From assembly GCF_007828045.1 (NCBI RefSeq), contig NZ_VITN01000001.1, positions 434,001 through 498,000 on the forward strand: 64,000 bases of DNA. Direction: 5' to 3'. The DNA comes from Nitrospirillum amazonense. GTDB taxonomy: Bacteria; Pseudomonadota; Alphaproteobacteria; Azospirillales; Azospirillaceae. A model generated the notes under the pieces. It was given only the letters and a program-made list of their open reading frames with translations. It was not told where the DNA came from and did no database searches. A program made the translations under genes and the position numbers. Below, in pieces: positions 53,618-62,805 of this stretch; the stretch's first letter is position 1, and every line of letters starts with the position of its first letter.

Positions 53618-54909
53618 GGGGTAGGGGTTCCGTCCTGGCCCGTCTGCTGACCCGTCACCGCTTGGCCTTGGCTGGCCTGGACCGGATGCACATGCTGGGC
53701 CTGGGCGCGCCCCTTCCACATGCCGCCGCGGCCCATCCAATGCTGAACCGCGCTGTCCACGGTCCACACGGTATAGACGATGCCGATCAGCGGCAAGGTG
53801 ACGGCCCGCATAGGCGACAGGCGATAGAACACCTGGATGGGGGCGAAGCTGGCCAGCATGAGGCCAACGGCGAGCGCGCCGAAGATGCCCGCCGCCTCCC
53901 GGTTGAACAGGGCCAGCAGCACGGGCGCCACATAGGTCAGCAGCATGCCCAGCACGGTGCCCGCCAGCAGCGCCGGGGAATAGTTCAGCTGCGCGTAGGC
54001 GCTACGGATGACCATGCGGCGGATGTCGTCCACCTTGTCATAGGCGCGCAGGCTCACGGCACGGTCGCTCAGGCCCAGCCAGACGGACCCTTGCGTCTTC
54101 AGGCGGCGGCCCAGGGCGCAATCATCGATCAGGGCGTCGCGGATGCTGTCGATGCCGCCGGCGCGTGCCAGGGCCTGGCGGTCCACCAGCATGCAGCCGC
54201 CGGCCGCCGCCACCACGGTGGATCCGCTGTCGTTCACCCGGCCGAAGGGGTACAGCATCTGGAAGAAATAGATGAAGGCGGGGATGAAGGCCCTTTCCGC
54301 CCAGCTCTGGCAGCGCAGCTTGGCCATCAGACTGACCAGCACGCGCTTCTCCGTCTGGGCGCGGGTGACCAGGCGGGTCAGCGTGTCGGGGGCGTAGGCG
54401 ATGTCGGCGTCGGTCAGCCACAGGTAGTCGGGCGGGAAGTCGCCCTCCTGCGCATGCGCGATGCCCTGGCGCACGGCCCACAGCTTGCCCGTCCAGCCCG
54501 GCGCCAGTTCCGCCCCCGCCAGCACCGTCAGCGCGGCGGTGGAACCTGAGGACTCGGCGGCGTGGCGGGCCAGGTCGGCCGTGCCGTCGTCGCTGCCGTC
54601 GTCCACCAGCACGATGTTCAGGGCGCCGGGATAGTCCTGCGCGCCCAGGGACGCGATCACCTGGGCGATGCCGTCAGCCTCGTTGCGGGCGGGGATGATG
54701 GCGGTGACGGAGGGCCAGCCACCCTCCAGCCCGCCATGGCTGCCAGTCATGCCTCCAGGGGCCGGGCCGCTGGGCAGGTCCCCCGGCCTGTTGGCCGGCA
54801 CCACCGCCATGTCGTCCCGCTCCAGCCCCAGCCAGAACAGGCCGCGGGCGAAGACCAGGACCACCCAGATCGCCAGGCTGATGAGGCCAATGAGGAAGAT
54901 CAGGCTCAT
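53614..54909 (-). CDS. hpnB: hopanoid-associated glycosyltransferase HpnB
   Basis: The 431-residue GT2 enzyme has an N-terminal membrane helix, the nucleotide-sugar site VTAIIPARNEADGI, the VDDGSDDGT strand, the metal-binding LTDADIAY and a later ACID/DC base region (ALIDDCALGRR). C-terminal helices (about 305-400) anchor it. It transfers an unknown sugar, usually grouped with hpnA. Both starts and stops overlap neighbours (hpnA, hpnC). Confidence 0.9.
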   Translation of the reverse strand: MSLIFLIGLISLAIWVVLVFARGLFWLGLERDDMAVVPANRPGDLPSGPAPGGMTGSHGGLEGGWPSVTAIIPARNEADGIAQVIASLGAQDYPGALNIVLVDDGSDDGTADLARHAAESSGSTAALTVLAGAELAPGWTGKLWAVRQGIAHAQEGDFPPDYLWLTDADIAYAPDTLTRLVTRAQTEKRVLVSLMAKLRCQSWAERAFIPAFIYFFQMLYPFGRVNDSGSTVVAAAGGCMLVDRQALARAGGIDSIRDALIDDCALGRRLKTQGSVWLGLSDRAVSLRAYDKVDDIRRMVIRSAYAQLNYSPALLAGTVLGMLLTYVAPVLLALFNREAAGIFGALAVGLMLASFAPIQVFYRLSPMRAVTLPLIGIVYTVWTVDSAVQHWMGRGGMWKGRAQAQHVHPVQASQGQAVTGQQTGQDGTPTP

Positions 54910-55907
54910 GCAAGGTACCCCGCGGTCTTGAACCAGGTGAGGGCGTCGGCCAGGGCCTGGCCATAGGGGCGGGCGGTATAGCCCAACTCGGCCTCGGCCT
55001 TGGCCGAGGAGAAGAACATGCGGTATTTGGACATGCGCAGGCCGTCCACGGTCACGAAGGGCTCGCGCTTCGTCACCTTGGCCACCGCCTCCGCCACCAC
55101 GGCGATGGGCAGAATCAGGCCGCGCGGCACCGCCACCGTGGGCGGCTTGCGGCCCACCAGGCGCGCGATGTCCGCCAGCATTTGCTGCAAGGAGACGTCC
55201 TGGCCGCCCAGGATGTAGCGTTCGCCCACCCGGCCTTTCTCGAAGGCCAGCAGATGGCCCTCGGCCACGTCGTCCACATGCACCAGGTTCAGGCCGGTAT
55301 CGACGAAGGCCGGCATCTTGCCGGTCGCGGCCTCGACGATGATGCGGCCGGTGGGGGTGGGGCGCAGGTCACGGGGGCCGATGGGGGTCGATGGGTTGAC
55401 GATGACGGCCGGCAAACCATCCTTGGCCACCATGTCCAGCACCGCCTGTTCCGCCAGAATCTTGCTGCGCTTGTAGGCGCCGATGGCGGCGTCCGGGGCC
55501 ATCACCGCGTGCTCATCGACCGCGACGCCATCGGTGCGGGGGGCCAGCACGGCCACGCTGCTGGTGTAGACCACGCGCTTCAGGCGATGGCGTACCGCCA
55601 GTTCCATGATGGCGCGGGTGCCGCGCAGGTTGTTCTGGACAATCTCTTCCGGGTTGGGCGCCCACAGGCGGTAGTCGGCCGCCACATGCAGCAGGGCGTC
55701 CACCCCGTCCATGCCGCGCGCCAGGCTGTCCGGGTCGTTCAGGTCGCCTTTCACCACCCGCACGTCCAGACCGGCCAGGTTGGTCGGCGGCGTCGCGGCG
55801 CGCTTCAGCACAGTGACGTCGTGGCCACGCGCCAAGGCCACACGGGCCACGGCCGCGCCGACGAATCCCGTCGCCCCGGTGATGAACAGTCGCTGCTTAT
55901 CGGCCAT
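54906..55907 (-). CDS. hpnA: hopanoid-associated NAD-dependent epimerase HpnA
   Basis: Start MADKQRLFITGATGFVG (55907) gives 333 residues; longer frames upstream lack conservation. The extended-SDR glycine motif is TGATGFVG and the catalytic region is YTSSVAVL with YKRSK. It resembles dihydroflavonol-reductase/UDP-sugar-epimerase-like proteins. Its substrate is not established; it may prepare the sugar for HpnB. First gene of the hpnA-shc run. Confidence 0.9.
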   Translation of the reverse strand: MADKQRLFITGATGFVGAAVARVALARGHDVTVLKRAATPPTNLAGLDVRVVKGDLNDPDSLARGMDGVDALLHVAADYRLWAPNPEEIVQNNLRGTRAIMELAVRHRLKRVVYTSSVAVLAPRTDGVAVDEHAVMAPDAAIGAYKRSKILAEQAVLDMVAKDGLPAVIVNPSTPIGPRDLRPTPTGRIIVEAATGKMPAFVDTGLNLVHVDDVAEGHLLAFEKGRVGERYILGGQDVSLQQMLADIARLVGRKPPTVAVPRGLILPIAVVAEAVAKVTKREPFVTVDGLRMSKYRMFFSSAKAEAELGYTARPYGQALADALTWFKTAGYLA

Positions 55908-56395
55908 CGGCCTTACGGTCCCCATCAATGCCTTGGTCGGCACCCATCGATCGGCGCGGACCATATCACTTCCCTGGTGCGGAGGGGAAAGGGTTGGGCA
56001 TCGGCGCCCGGCGGATGGCTGGCCTGCTGCGGCGCCGATGCCACAGGTGCGCCGCCGCCGCCAAGGCCGCCAATCGCCGCCGGACGGTCAAGTATTTAAC
56101 GGTATGTTAACTACTGTCGGGCACGCTGATGATGCGGGATTTCCGGTAAATGTTGCATCGCAAACGGGTGCCCACCCGTACTCGCCATCCCGTGTCATCT
56201 ACAAGATCGTCTGACCATTCGGTTATGTGCGTCCAATACTGATTGACCAGCCGGTCAAGATGCATTGTGCTCATGGTTGTAGGAGGGGCTGGTGGAATCA
56301 AGGTGATGCCATCAGTCGAATTTCCAGCAAGCGAGGTGGGTTGTCCCGAGGCGTCGCGCCTGCGGGACCTTGAAACGATCCGGGGGATTTTAGAG
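55908..56395. other. divergent intergenic region upstream of hpnA
   Basis: About 490 bases lie between hpnA (minus) and the chemoreceptor-like gene (plus). TTGACC (56243-56248) pairs with GGTCAA (56253-56258) over AGCC, a likely operator. An A+T-rich stretch near 56090-56160 probably holds promoters. In-frame codons before 56396 are not protein-like. Confidence 0.4.
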
Positions 56396-57187
56396 ATGCG
56401 CGTGAAGGTCCAGTTTTTGTTGCCTGTCATTGGTGTTGCCGCCCTGGGCGGCGTGCTGGTGGCCGCTGGCCAGATGGGCCAGGACCGGGCGGCGCGGGTT
56501 GCCCAGTCGCTGGACCAGGCGCGGACCACGCTGGTGCAGGCCACGGACGTGCGGGCCATCAGCCGCGCCGTGCAGCGCGACGCGCTGAACACCCTGCTGG
56601 AACCGGCGGCCGATCGCGGCACCTTTGTCGAGCGCGCGTCCGCGCGGCTGACGGAGATGGGGCTGCTGGTCGCCGGCCTGCGCGACCGGGCCGCCGACGC
56701 GGCCTTTCTGGCGCCGCAGGCCCAGGCCCTGACGGAAATGACGGCCATGGTGACGGCCGTGCGCGGTGGTGACGAGGCTGGCGCCCTGGCCCGCCTGCGC
56801 ACCACCGTCGGCCCGCTGGATGCCCAGGCCGCCGGCTTGGCCCAGGCCTTCATCGATACCCAGGGCCAGGTCCTGGACAGTCTGGCGGCCGACGCCGGCC
56901 GACTGCAGGCGCGCACCAGCCGCCTGACGGCCTGGGGCGGCGTGCTGGGCACGGCCGCGGCCATGATGATGAGCGCCCTGTTCCTGCTGGCGCTGCTGCG
57001 CCGCCCCCTGGCCCGCTGGGTCGGGGCCGGCAATGACGACCTGCGCGCGGTCATGGCCGCCGCCGCCCGGGAGGATGAACTGGGCGACTGGGCCCGCGCC
57101 CTGATGGCTTTGCGCGACCAGGCGAAGCAGCGGGGCCGCCGCCCGGTCCGTGCCCTGCAAAGCAAGCCCACGGTGCTGGCCGCCTGA
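56396..57187 (+). CDS. chemoreceptor-like membrane protein lacking a signalling domain
   Basis: Start MRVKVQFLLPVIGVAA (56396) gives 263 residues with helix 1 (about 5-22), a periplasmic helical bundle (about 25-185) and helix 2 (about 190-210). About 50 cytoplasmic residues ending in a basic tail follow. The periplasmic pattern (repeated Ala-rich helices with SLDQARTTLVQATD) resembles 4HB-MCP sensor modules, but no HAMP-to-hairpin signalling tip is present. It may be a truncated receptor or a stand-alone sensor. A 16-bp stem-loop follows. Confidence 0.55.
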   Translation: MRVKVQFLLPVIGVAALGGVLVAAGQMGQDRAARVAQSLDQARTTLVQATDVRAISRAVQRDALNTLLEPAADRGTFVERASARLTEMGLLVAGLRDRAADAAFLAPQAQALTEMTAMVTAVRGGDEAGALARLRTTVGPLDAQAAGLAQAFIDTQGQVLDSLAADAGRLQARTSRLTAWGGVLGTAAAMMMSALFLLALLRRPLARWVGAGNDDLRAVMAAAAREDELGDWARALMALRDQAKQRGRRPVRALQSKPTVLAA

Positions 57188-57229
57188 GGCCGGCCAGGTT
57201 CCGAAAGACCAAGGTTCCGAAAGATATTG

Positions 57230-57265
57230 AAAAGGCCCGGGAGTCCCCCGACTCCCGGGCCTTTT
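57230..57265. terminator. perfect 16-bp bidirectional terminator
   Basis: AAAAGGCCCGGGAGTC (57230-57245) is the exact complement of GACTCCCGGGCCTTTT (57250-57265) with loop CCCC. The arms supply an A-run and T-run on both sides, so it ends both the receptor-like gene and tetR. Confidence 0.9.
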
Positions 57266-57266
57266 C

Positions 57267-57884
57267 CTATTTGGCCGCCTGGCCGCACAGCGGCCGGGGC
57301 AGGGCGCCTTCCAGCAGCTGGTTGATGTGGCGGTCCATCCAGCCCGGCTCGTCCAGTGGGCTGAAACGAATCAGCAGGCGGGTGTAGAGGGCGCCGTACA
57401 TTGCCTCCACCAGGGTTTCCACGTGCAGGTCGGGGCGGAACTCGCCATTGCGCTTGCCCCGCTCGATAATGTCGCGCAGGCGTTGGCGCCGCGGCTCCAC
57501 CACCTTGTCATGATAGACCTTCAGCGTGGGCGGGTCGTTCTGCCCCGCCAGCACGATGCTGGCCACCACCCGGCCGGTGGCGCCGGCGAAGCTGCGGGCG
57601 ATGCCGTCCAGCACGGTGCGCAGGTCGGACACGGCCGACGCCGTGTAGGGAATCGGTACCGTCAGTTCCGCATGCGCCAGCAGCGCCTCCATGGCCAGGG
57701 CCCCCTTGCCCGGCCACCAGCGGTAAATGGTTGTCTTCGCCGTGCCCGAACGGGCGGCCACTCCCTCGATGGTGAAGCGTTCCAGGCCGTTTTCTTCCAG
57801 CAACTGGAAGGCGGCGTCCAGGATGGCGTCCCGGGCCTGGTCTGATCGGGGCCGCCCAGGCCCCCGCATGGCTTTATCCGTCAC
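57267..57884 (-). CDS. TetR/AcrR-family repressor of the efflux genes
   Basis: The 205-residue protein has an N-terminal HTH (RDAILDAAFQLLEENGLERFTIEGVAARSGTAK, cut at about 20-52, followed by TTIYRWWPGKGAL) and a C-terminal helical ligand domain of TetR_C type. It is divergent from an EmrA/EmrB-type pair, so repression of both is likely. The region between holds a palindrome (57979-57998) that fits a TetR operator. Drug ligand unknown. Confidence 0.88.
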   Translation of the reverse strand: MTDKAMRGPGRPRSDQARDAILDAAFQLLEENGLERFTIEGVAARSGTAKTTIYRWWPGKGALAMEALLAHAELTVPIPYTASAVSDLRTVLDGIARSFAGATGRVVASIVLAGQNDPPTLKVYHDKVVEPRRQRLRDIIERGKRNGEFRPDLHVETLVEAMYGALYTRLLIRFSPLDEPGWMDRHINQLLEGALPRPLCGQAAK

Positions 57885-57978
57885 CCTCTCTCCTCGCTCA
57901 AAATGAAGCCCCGGTTATTAAGCCGGCCCCTGGTTGACCGGGGCCGGTCTGTGATGCGCGTCGCACGGTCACGGACAT

Positions 57979-57998
57979 GAAACGCTACACAGCGTTTC
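57979..57998. promoter_or_regulatory. TetR-type palindromic operator
   Basis: GAAACGCT (57979-57986) and AGCGTTTC (57991-57998) form an 8-base inverted repeat with a 4-base centre. A related half-site (ACGAAACGG) occurs near 58043-58051. Both lie between tetR and the efflux genes. Confidence 0.6.
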
Positions 57999-58167
57999 GT
58001 TTGTCGCAGTGCTCCTCACACCGGTTTCACACTACCTTACCGTTACGAAACGGACCATAGCGAAATGGTCCTTCCCGCCGACCTCCGGTTCCATTCCCGG
58101 CCCATCCTTCCTTGGGCCGGAACGCCCCCGGTCGTCCCTGCGGGCATCAGATGCAAGGAGAGTAGCG

Positions 58168-59286
58168 GTGAGCGGGGTTGTAAAGAAGTCTTCCGTTAAA
58201 GTATTGGCCGGCGCCGTCGCGGCCGTAGCGCTTTTGGGTGGGGCCGCCGTCGGCGGGAATTACTATTGGAAGACGGGACGCTTCCTCGAATCGACCGACG
58301 ACGCCTACGTCCAGGCCGATTACACGACGGTGGCACCCAAGGTGTCGGGCTATATCGCGGAAGTGCTGGTGGAGGACAACCAGCCGGTGAAGGCCGGCCA
58401 GGTGCTGGCCCGCATCGACGACCGCGACTTCCGCACGGCGCTGGACCAGGCCAAGGCCGACGTGGCCACGGCCGAGGCCGATATTCGCAACATCCAGGCC
58501 CAGCGCACGCAGCAGCAGGCGGTGGTGGCCCAGGCCCAGGCGGCGCTGGCCGCTGATCAGGCCAACCTGACCTTCGCCCGCCAGGACCGCGACCGCTATC
58601 GCGACCTGATGAAGACCGGATTCGGCACGGTGCAACGCGCCCAGCAGACCGAGGCGGCGGTGACGGACAAGGCGTCGACCCTGCAGCGCGACCAGGCGGC
58701 CCTGGTGGCGGCGCAGAAGCAGGTGGACGTGCTGGCCACGGCCGAGGCCAAGGCCGCGACCGTGCTGGACCGCGCCCAGGCCATCGCCCGCCAGGCGGCG
58801 CTGAACCTGTCCTACACCACCATCGCCGCCCCCATCGACGGCACGGTGGGTGCCCGCACCCTGCGCGTGGGCCAACTGGTCCAGGCCGGCACGCAGCTGA
58901 TGGCCGTGGTGCCCCTGTCCCAGGTCTACGTCCTGGCCAATTTCAAGGAGACCCAGTTGACCGAGGTGCGTCCCGGCCAGCCGGTGCAGGTGACGGTGGA
59001 CAGCTTCCCGGGCACCACCCTGAAGGGCCGGGTGGACAGCCTGTCGCCTGCCAGCGGCACCAGTTTCGCCCTGCTGCCGCCGGACAACGCCACCGGCAAC
59101 TTCACCAAGATCGTGCAGCGCATCCCCATCAAGATCGTGCTGGATGAAGGCCAGCCCCTGGCGGGCCTGTTACGCCCCGGCATGTCGGCCGAGCCGGTGA
59201 TCGATACCCGGGTGCAGCCCGCCCACGCGGCCCAGGCGCCGCAGCTGGCGACGTCCACCTCCGGCCTCTACCCCATGGCCCGCTGA
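58168..59286 (+). CDS. emrA: EmrA/HlyD-type membrane-fusion protein
   Basis: The GTG at 58168 has an AAGGAG at 58155-58160, giving 372 residues; the longer frame from 58009 covers the operator. After a membrane anchor (about 12-32) comes DDAYVQADYTTVAPKVSGYIAEVLVEDNQPV, cut, with its lipoyl-like first half. A long coiled coil (about 90-200), the second lipoyl half (NLSYTTIAAPIDGTVG) and a beta-barrel follow. It bridges EmrB to an outer-membrane channel. Symbol by family resemblance only. Confidence 0.85.
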   Translation: MSGVVKKSSVKVLAGAVAAVALLGGAAVGGNYYWKTGRFLESTDDAYVQADYTTVAPKVSGYIAEVLVEDNQPVKAGQVLARIDDRDFRTALDQAKADVATAEADIRNIQAQRTQQQAVVAQAQAALAADQANLTFARQDRDRYRDLMKTGFGTVQRAQQTEAAVTDKASTLQRDQAALVAAQKQVDVLATAEAKAATVLDRAQAIARQAALNLSYTTIAAPIDGTVGARTLRVGQLVQAGTQLMAVVPLSQVYVLANFKETQLTEVRPGQPVQVTVDSFPGTTLKGRVDSLSPASGTSFALLPPDNATGNFTKIVQRIPIKIVLDEGQPLAGLLRPGMSAEPVIDTRVQPAHAAQAPQLATSTSGLYPMAR

Positions 59287-59318
59287 GGGCCGCACCGGAT
59301 CGCTGAAGGCCCCAAGCC

Positions 59319-60989
59319 ATGGCACCCCTCGACAGCAGCACCATCCTGACCGCCGGCGGCACCTTCCCCCGCACCCTGCCGCCGGCCAGCGGCCCGGCCC
59401 CTCACGACGGGGGCCGGGCCGCGCCCTCCACCCCGACCGCCGACCACGTGCCGTTCAAGACCTGGCTGGCCGTGCTGGGCTCGGTGCTGGGCGCCTTCAT
59501 GGCGGTGCTGAACATCCAGATCGTCAACGCCTCGCTGGCCGACATCCAGGGCGGCATCGGCGCCGGCGTGGACGATGGCGGCTGGGTCGCCACCGCCTAC
59601 CTGATCGGCGAGATCATCGTCATCCCACTGTCCGGCTTCATGAGCCAGGTGTTCAGCGTACGCCGCTACCTGATCACCAACACGGTGCTGTTCCTGCTGT
59701 TTTCCGTCGCCTGCGCCTTCGCGCAGAACCTGCAGCAGATGATCGTGCTGCGCGCCATCCAGGGCTTCTGCGGCGGCGTGCTCATCCCCATGGCCTTCAC
59801 CCTCATCATCACCCTGCTGCCCAAGTCGCGGCACCCGCTGGGCCTGGCCCTGTTCGCCCTGACCGCCACCTTTGCGCCCGCCATCGGCCCCACCATCGGT
59901 GGCTACCTGACCGAGACCTACGGCTGGAAATACATCTTCTACATCAACCTGGTGCCGGGCGTGTTCATGGTCGCGGCGCTGTGGGCCTCGCTGGAGCGGG
60001 CGCCCTTGCGCCTGAACCTGCTGCGCCAGGGCGACTGGTGGGGCATCGCCACCATGGCGGTGGGCCTGGCCAGCCTGCAGACGGTGCTGGAGGAGGGGAA
60101 CAAGGACGACTGGTTCGGTTCCGCCTATATCGTGCGGCTGGCGGTCATCGCCGCCGTGGCGCTGGCGGCCTTCCTGGTGATCGAGCTTAAGGTGGCCAAG
60201 CCGCTGCTGAACCTGCGCCTGCTGGCGCGGCGCAATTTCGGCCTGGGCATCGTCGCCAACGTGTTGCTGGGGGTGGTGCTCTACGCCTCGTCCTACCTGC
60301 TGCCGCGCTACCTGGGCCAAATCCAGGGCTACAATGCGCAGCAGATCGGGTCGGTCATGGCCTGGGTGGGCCTGCCGCAGCTGGTGCTGATCCCGCTGGT
60401 GCCCCTGCTGATGAAGCGCTTCGACGCCCGCTGGCTGGCCCTGGTGGGGGCGGCGGTCTTCGCCGGCAGCAACTTCATGAACATCCATCTGTGGCTGGGC
60501 AGCGCGTCGGACCAGCTGTTCTGGCCCAACATCGTGCGCGCCTTCGGCCAGGCCCTGGTCATGACGCCCCTGTCGGTGCTGGCCACCGGCGGCATCGAGA
60601 AGGAGAATGCGGGCTCCGCCTCCGGCCTGTTCAACATGATGCGCAACCTGGGCGGCGCCGTCGGTATCGCGCTGACCCAGACCTGGCTGACCAAGCGTGA
60701 ACAGTTCCATTCCAACGTCATGACGGGCCAGGTCAGCCTATTCGGCGAAAGCACCCGCCAGCATCTGGCCATACTGCAGCGAAAGTTCATGGAACACGGC
60801 GTGCCCGACGCCCTCACCGCGTGGCGGCAGGCGGTGGCGGAGGTGGACGCCGGGATCCGCGCCCAGGCCTGGCTGATGGCCTACAGCGACGCCTTCTTCT
60901 TCCTGGGCAGCGCCATGGCCCTGTCGGCCATTGCCATCCTGTTCCTGAAGAAAGCCGCATCCGGGGCGGACGCCGGCGGCGCGCACTGA
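59319..60989 (+). CDS. emrB: DHA2 (EmrB/QacA) drug:H+ antiporter
   Basis: The 556-residue MFS protein has fourteen predicted helices starting near residue 48 (TWLAVLGSVLGAFMAVLNIQIVN, cut). The proton-coupling segment is in DIQGGIGAGVDDGGWVATAYLIGE; the antiporter motif C lies near FALTATFAPAIGPTIGG. GFCGGVLIPMAFTLI and ALMTPLSVLATGGI are also conserved. It exports drugs or fatty-acid-like compounds with EmrA. It follows emrA by 32 bases and is followed by a terminator-like hairpin. Confidence 0.9.
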   Translation: MAPLDSSTILTAGGTFPRTLPPASGPAPHDGGRAAPSTPTADHVPFKTWLAVLGSVLGAFMAVLNIQIVNASLADIQGGIGAGVDDGGWVATAYLIGEIIVIPLSGFMSQVFSVRRYLITNTVLFLLFSVACAFAQNLQQMIVLRAIQGFCGGVLIPMAFTLIITLLPKSRHPLGLALFALTATFAPAIGPTIGGYLTETYGWKYIFYINLVPGVFMVAALWASLERAPLRLNLLRQGDWWGIATMAVGLASLQTVLEEGNKDDWFGSAYIVRLAVIAAVALAAFLVIELKVAKPLLNLRLLARRNFGLGIVANVLLGVVLYASSYLLPRYLGQIQGYNAQQIGSVMAWVGLPQLVLIPLVPLLMKRFDARWLALVGAAVFAGSNFMNIHLWLGSASDQLFWPNIVRAFGQALVMTPLSVLATGGIEKENAGSASGLFNMMRNLGGAVGIALTQTWLTKREQFHSNVMTGQVSLFGESTRQHLAILQRKFMEHGVPDALTAWRQAVAEVDAGIRAQAWLMAYSDAFFFLGSAMALSAIAILFLKKAASGADAGGAH

Positions 60990-61005
60990 GGACGGCGAAA
61001 AAACG

Positions 61006-61036
61006 AAGGCCGCAGAAGGGGTTCTCCTGCGGCCTT
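61006..61036 (+). terminator. stem-loop after emrB
   Basis: AAGGCCGCAG (61006-61015) pairs with CTGCGGCCTT (61027-61036) across an 11-base loop. It probably terminates the efflux operon; an A-run precedes it at 60998-61003. Confidence 0.7.
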
Positions 61037-61073
61037 TGAATCTCGCGGCGTGTGCCTTCTCGCGCAGGCGGGT

Positions 61074-61604
61074 TTAGTTGATGGCTTCCCAATCGCCCTC
61101 AGGCGTACGGCAAGTCACGCCGTTTTCAACGTTGGAGGGTTTGCCGTTGACTACGGTCTGCCGGGTATAGCTGCGGCACTGTCGGCCGTCCTGCAGTCGG
61201 ACATCCGATGTAGGCATGAAGGTGCCCGAGTTGCCGGAATCCGGATTGGCCCACGCGATCTGCGTGCCGGTGCGAGCCGTATCCATTTGGCGGAGGGCGA
61301 CGGTAGCAGCGTTGCAATCCTTACTGTCCAGGCCCTTGCCGATCAAACCACCGGCGACCGCACCCGCCGCCGCGCCGGCGGCGATATTGCCGCCTTTGCC
61401 GCCGCCAAGAGCTGCGCCCAAGAGCGCGCCGACCAGGGCGCCCGCCAGAGCGCCGCCCGCTGTTTTGGGGCCGAAGGCGCGGCAGCTATTCTCAGCCTGC
61501 TGTTGCGCAGTTTGTGGGCCTTGGGCACAGCCCGGTAATCCGCCAAAGGCAAGGCCGACCGTAATGATGGAAGTTGCTATGGCGCGGGAGCTCTTACAGT
61601 GCAT
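61074..61604 (-). CDS. glycine-zipper outer-membrane lipoprotein
   Basis: The 176-residue protein has a signal peptide with lipobox LPGC (about 23-26), then a glycine-zipper region (GGALAGALVGALLGAALGGG and GNIAAGAAAGAVAGG) typical of 17-kDa surface-antigen-like lipoproteins. A C-terminal domain carries CNAATVALRQMD and CRSYTRQTVVNG with cysteines. Such proteins insert in membranes or form pores. It is the last gene of a minus-strand run with the VWA-like gene, 43 bases downstream of it. Confidence 0.75.
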   Translation of the reverse strand: MHCKSSRAIATSIITVGLAFGGLPGCAQGPQTAQQQAENSCRAFGPKTAGGALAGALVGALLGAALGGGKGGNIAAGAAAGAVAGGLIGKGLDSKDCNAATVALRQMDTARTGTQIAWANPDSGNSGTFMPTSDVRLQDGRQCRSYTRQTVVNGKPSNVENGVTCRTPEGDWEAIN

Positions 61605-61647
61605 GTTCTTATTCCTTCCAATATTATTGTGGCTAAATGGCGTCAGC

Positions 61648-62793
61648 TTAGGTGCGTGGCAGTACCGCCCTTAATTCGAACAACTGCTTCGTGGACCTCA
61701 CCCCGATTTGCCCGGATAGGTCGGTTTGTTTCCCAGAAAGCTGCACGGTGTCAGTATCGCTTTTAGTGACCAAGCCGCGGGCGGTTGACCCATCCAACAG
61801 GCAATTCTCGCCATCACATTTGAATTTGCCGGTCAGGCCGACGATGGAGAGGCGGTCGAATCCGATCCAACTGTCGATCAAGGCGCCATCCCGATCGACC
61901 AGGAGGGACATCTTCCCCTCCAGTTTGTCGTCGCCCAGGGCGGTTTTCAGATCGAAGACATAGCTGGCCACGGGTACGCGGTTTTCAATCACCAGGTCCG
62001 AGCCGAATCCAGCGGCCGATGCGCTCATCATTTCCAGAGCATGCGTCCAGAACGTCCGGGCTTTTTCAGGAAGGTTCGTGCTGTTATCGACGTTTCCGGC
62101 GACACCGAACGCATAGAAGACCCCGTGACGGAAACGGCTGCCAAGGCGCTCGCCATAGTTGGGGAATTTTTCTGGCAGCGGCGCATAGACCGATCCGAGA
62201 TCGGAGTTTTCCATCATGTCGGAATAGATGACGGCCCGAATGGTTTTTTGGGTGGACGAATATCGGCCCTCATCTGAGGCCAGGGCGCGCAGGATCTGCT
62301 TCTTGGGGGCATTGTCCGGAGTGAAGCGCACCTGGCCTTGCGGACGTTTGCTTTCAGTATAAATCTTGGTCAGGGCTTGCCCGATGTATCCCTGAAACAA
62401 GGCTTGCTGTTCTTTCAGTCCATCCAGAGGGTTCTTCGAAAAAATATAATGCTGGCTGCCGATCTGGCTGCGCTGTTCGGCGTTGTAATCCGGCCAGCAC
62501 CCGCTCCAAATCGCTTTAGACTGCCCGGACGCGGGTGAAATTTGAACCACGGCAACGCGCTCGCCCGGCGTCAGCGAACTGATCAGCTTGGTGACCAGCT
62601 TTTGCGCCCATTCCGTCTTGCCCTCCACCAAGGACATGTCGTCAATGTAGGCAACGGTCTCGCGTTGGGTTGGCTGATTGCAGAAGGCGGGATTGAGGGT
62701 GGGGCCGACGCCGATTTGAGCCTGCGCGGGACAGTGAAGACACAGGGCTAGAAATCCGGCCAACCCGGCTAGGCCCATATTCATCTTTTTCAT
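61648..62793 (-). CDS. secreted VWA-like protein of unknown function
   Basis: The 381-residue protein has a signal peptide (about 1-25, ending AQA). The first domain reads AYIDDMSLVEGKTEWAQKLV, then a strand VAVVQIS: the order of a von Willebrand A fold, although the MIDAS DxSxS is degenerate (DDMSL). A later strand IYSDMMENSDL fits the second metal segment. The C-terminal 140 residues form beta-rich repeats ending ELRAVLPRT. I do not recognise a family. It starts 12 bases after the upstream membrane gene, so they are co-transcribed. Codon use is less G+C-rich than elsewhere. Confidence 0.55.
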   Translation of the reverse strand: MKKMNMGLAGLAGFLALCLHCPAQAQIGVGPTLNPAFCNQPTQRETVAYIDDMSLVEGKTEWAQKLVTKLISSLTPGERVAVVQISPASGQSKAIWSGCWPDYNAEQRSQIGSQHYIFSKNPLDGLKEQQALFQGYIGQALTKIYTESKRPQGQVRFTPDNAPKKQILRALASDEGRYSSTQKTIRAVIYSDMMENSDLGSVYAPLPEKFPNYGERLGSRFRHGVFYAFGVAGNVDNSTNLPEKARTFWTHALEMMSASAAGFGSDLVIENRVPVASYVFDLKTALGDDKLEGKMSLLVDRDGALIDSWIGFDRLSIVGLTGKFKCDGENCLLDGSTARGLVTKSDTDTVQLSGKQTDLSGQIGVRSTKQLFELRAVLPRT

Positions 62794-62805
62794 TTGCGAC
62801 GTCCC

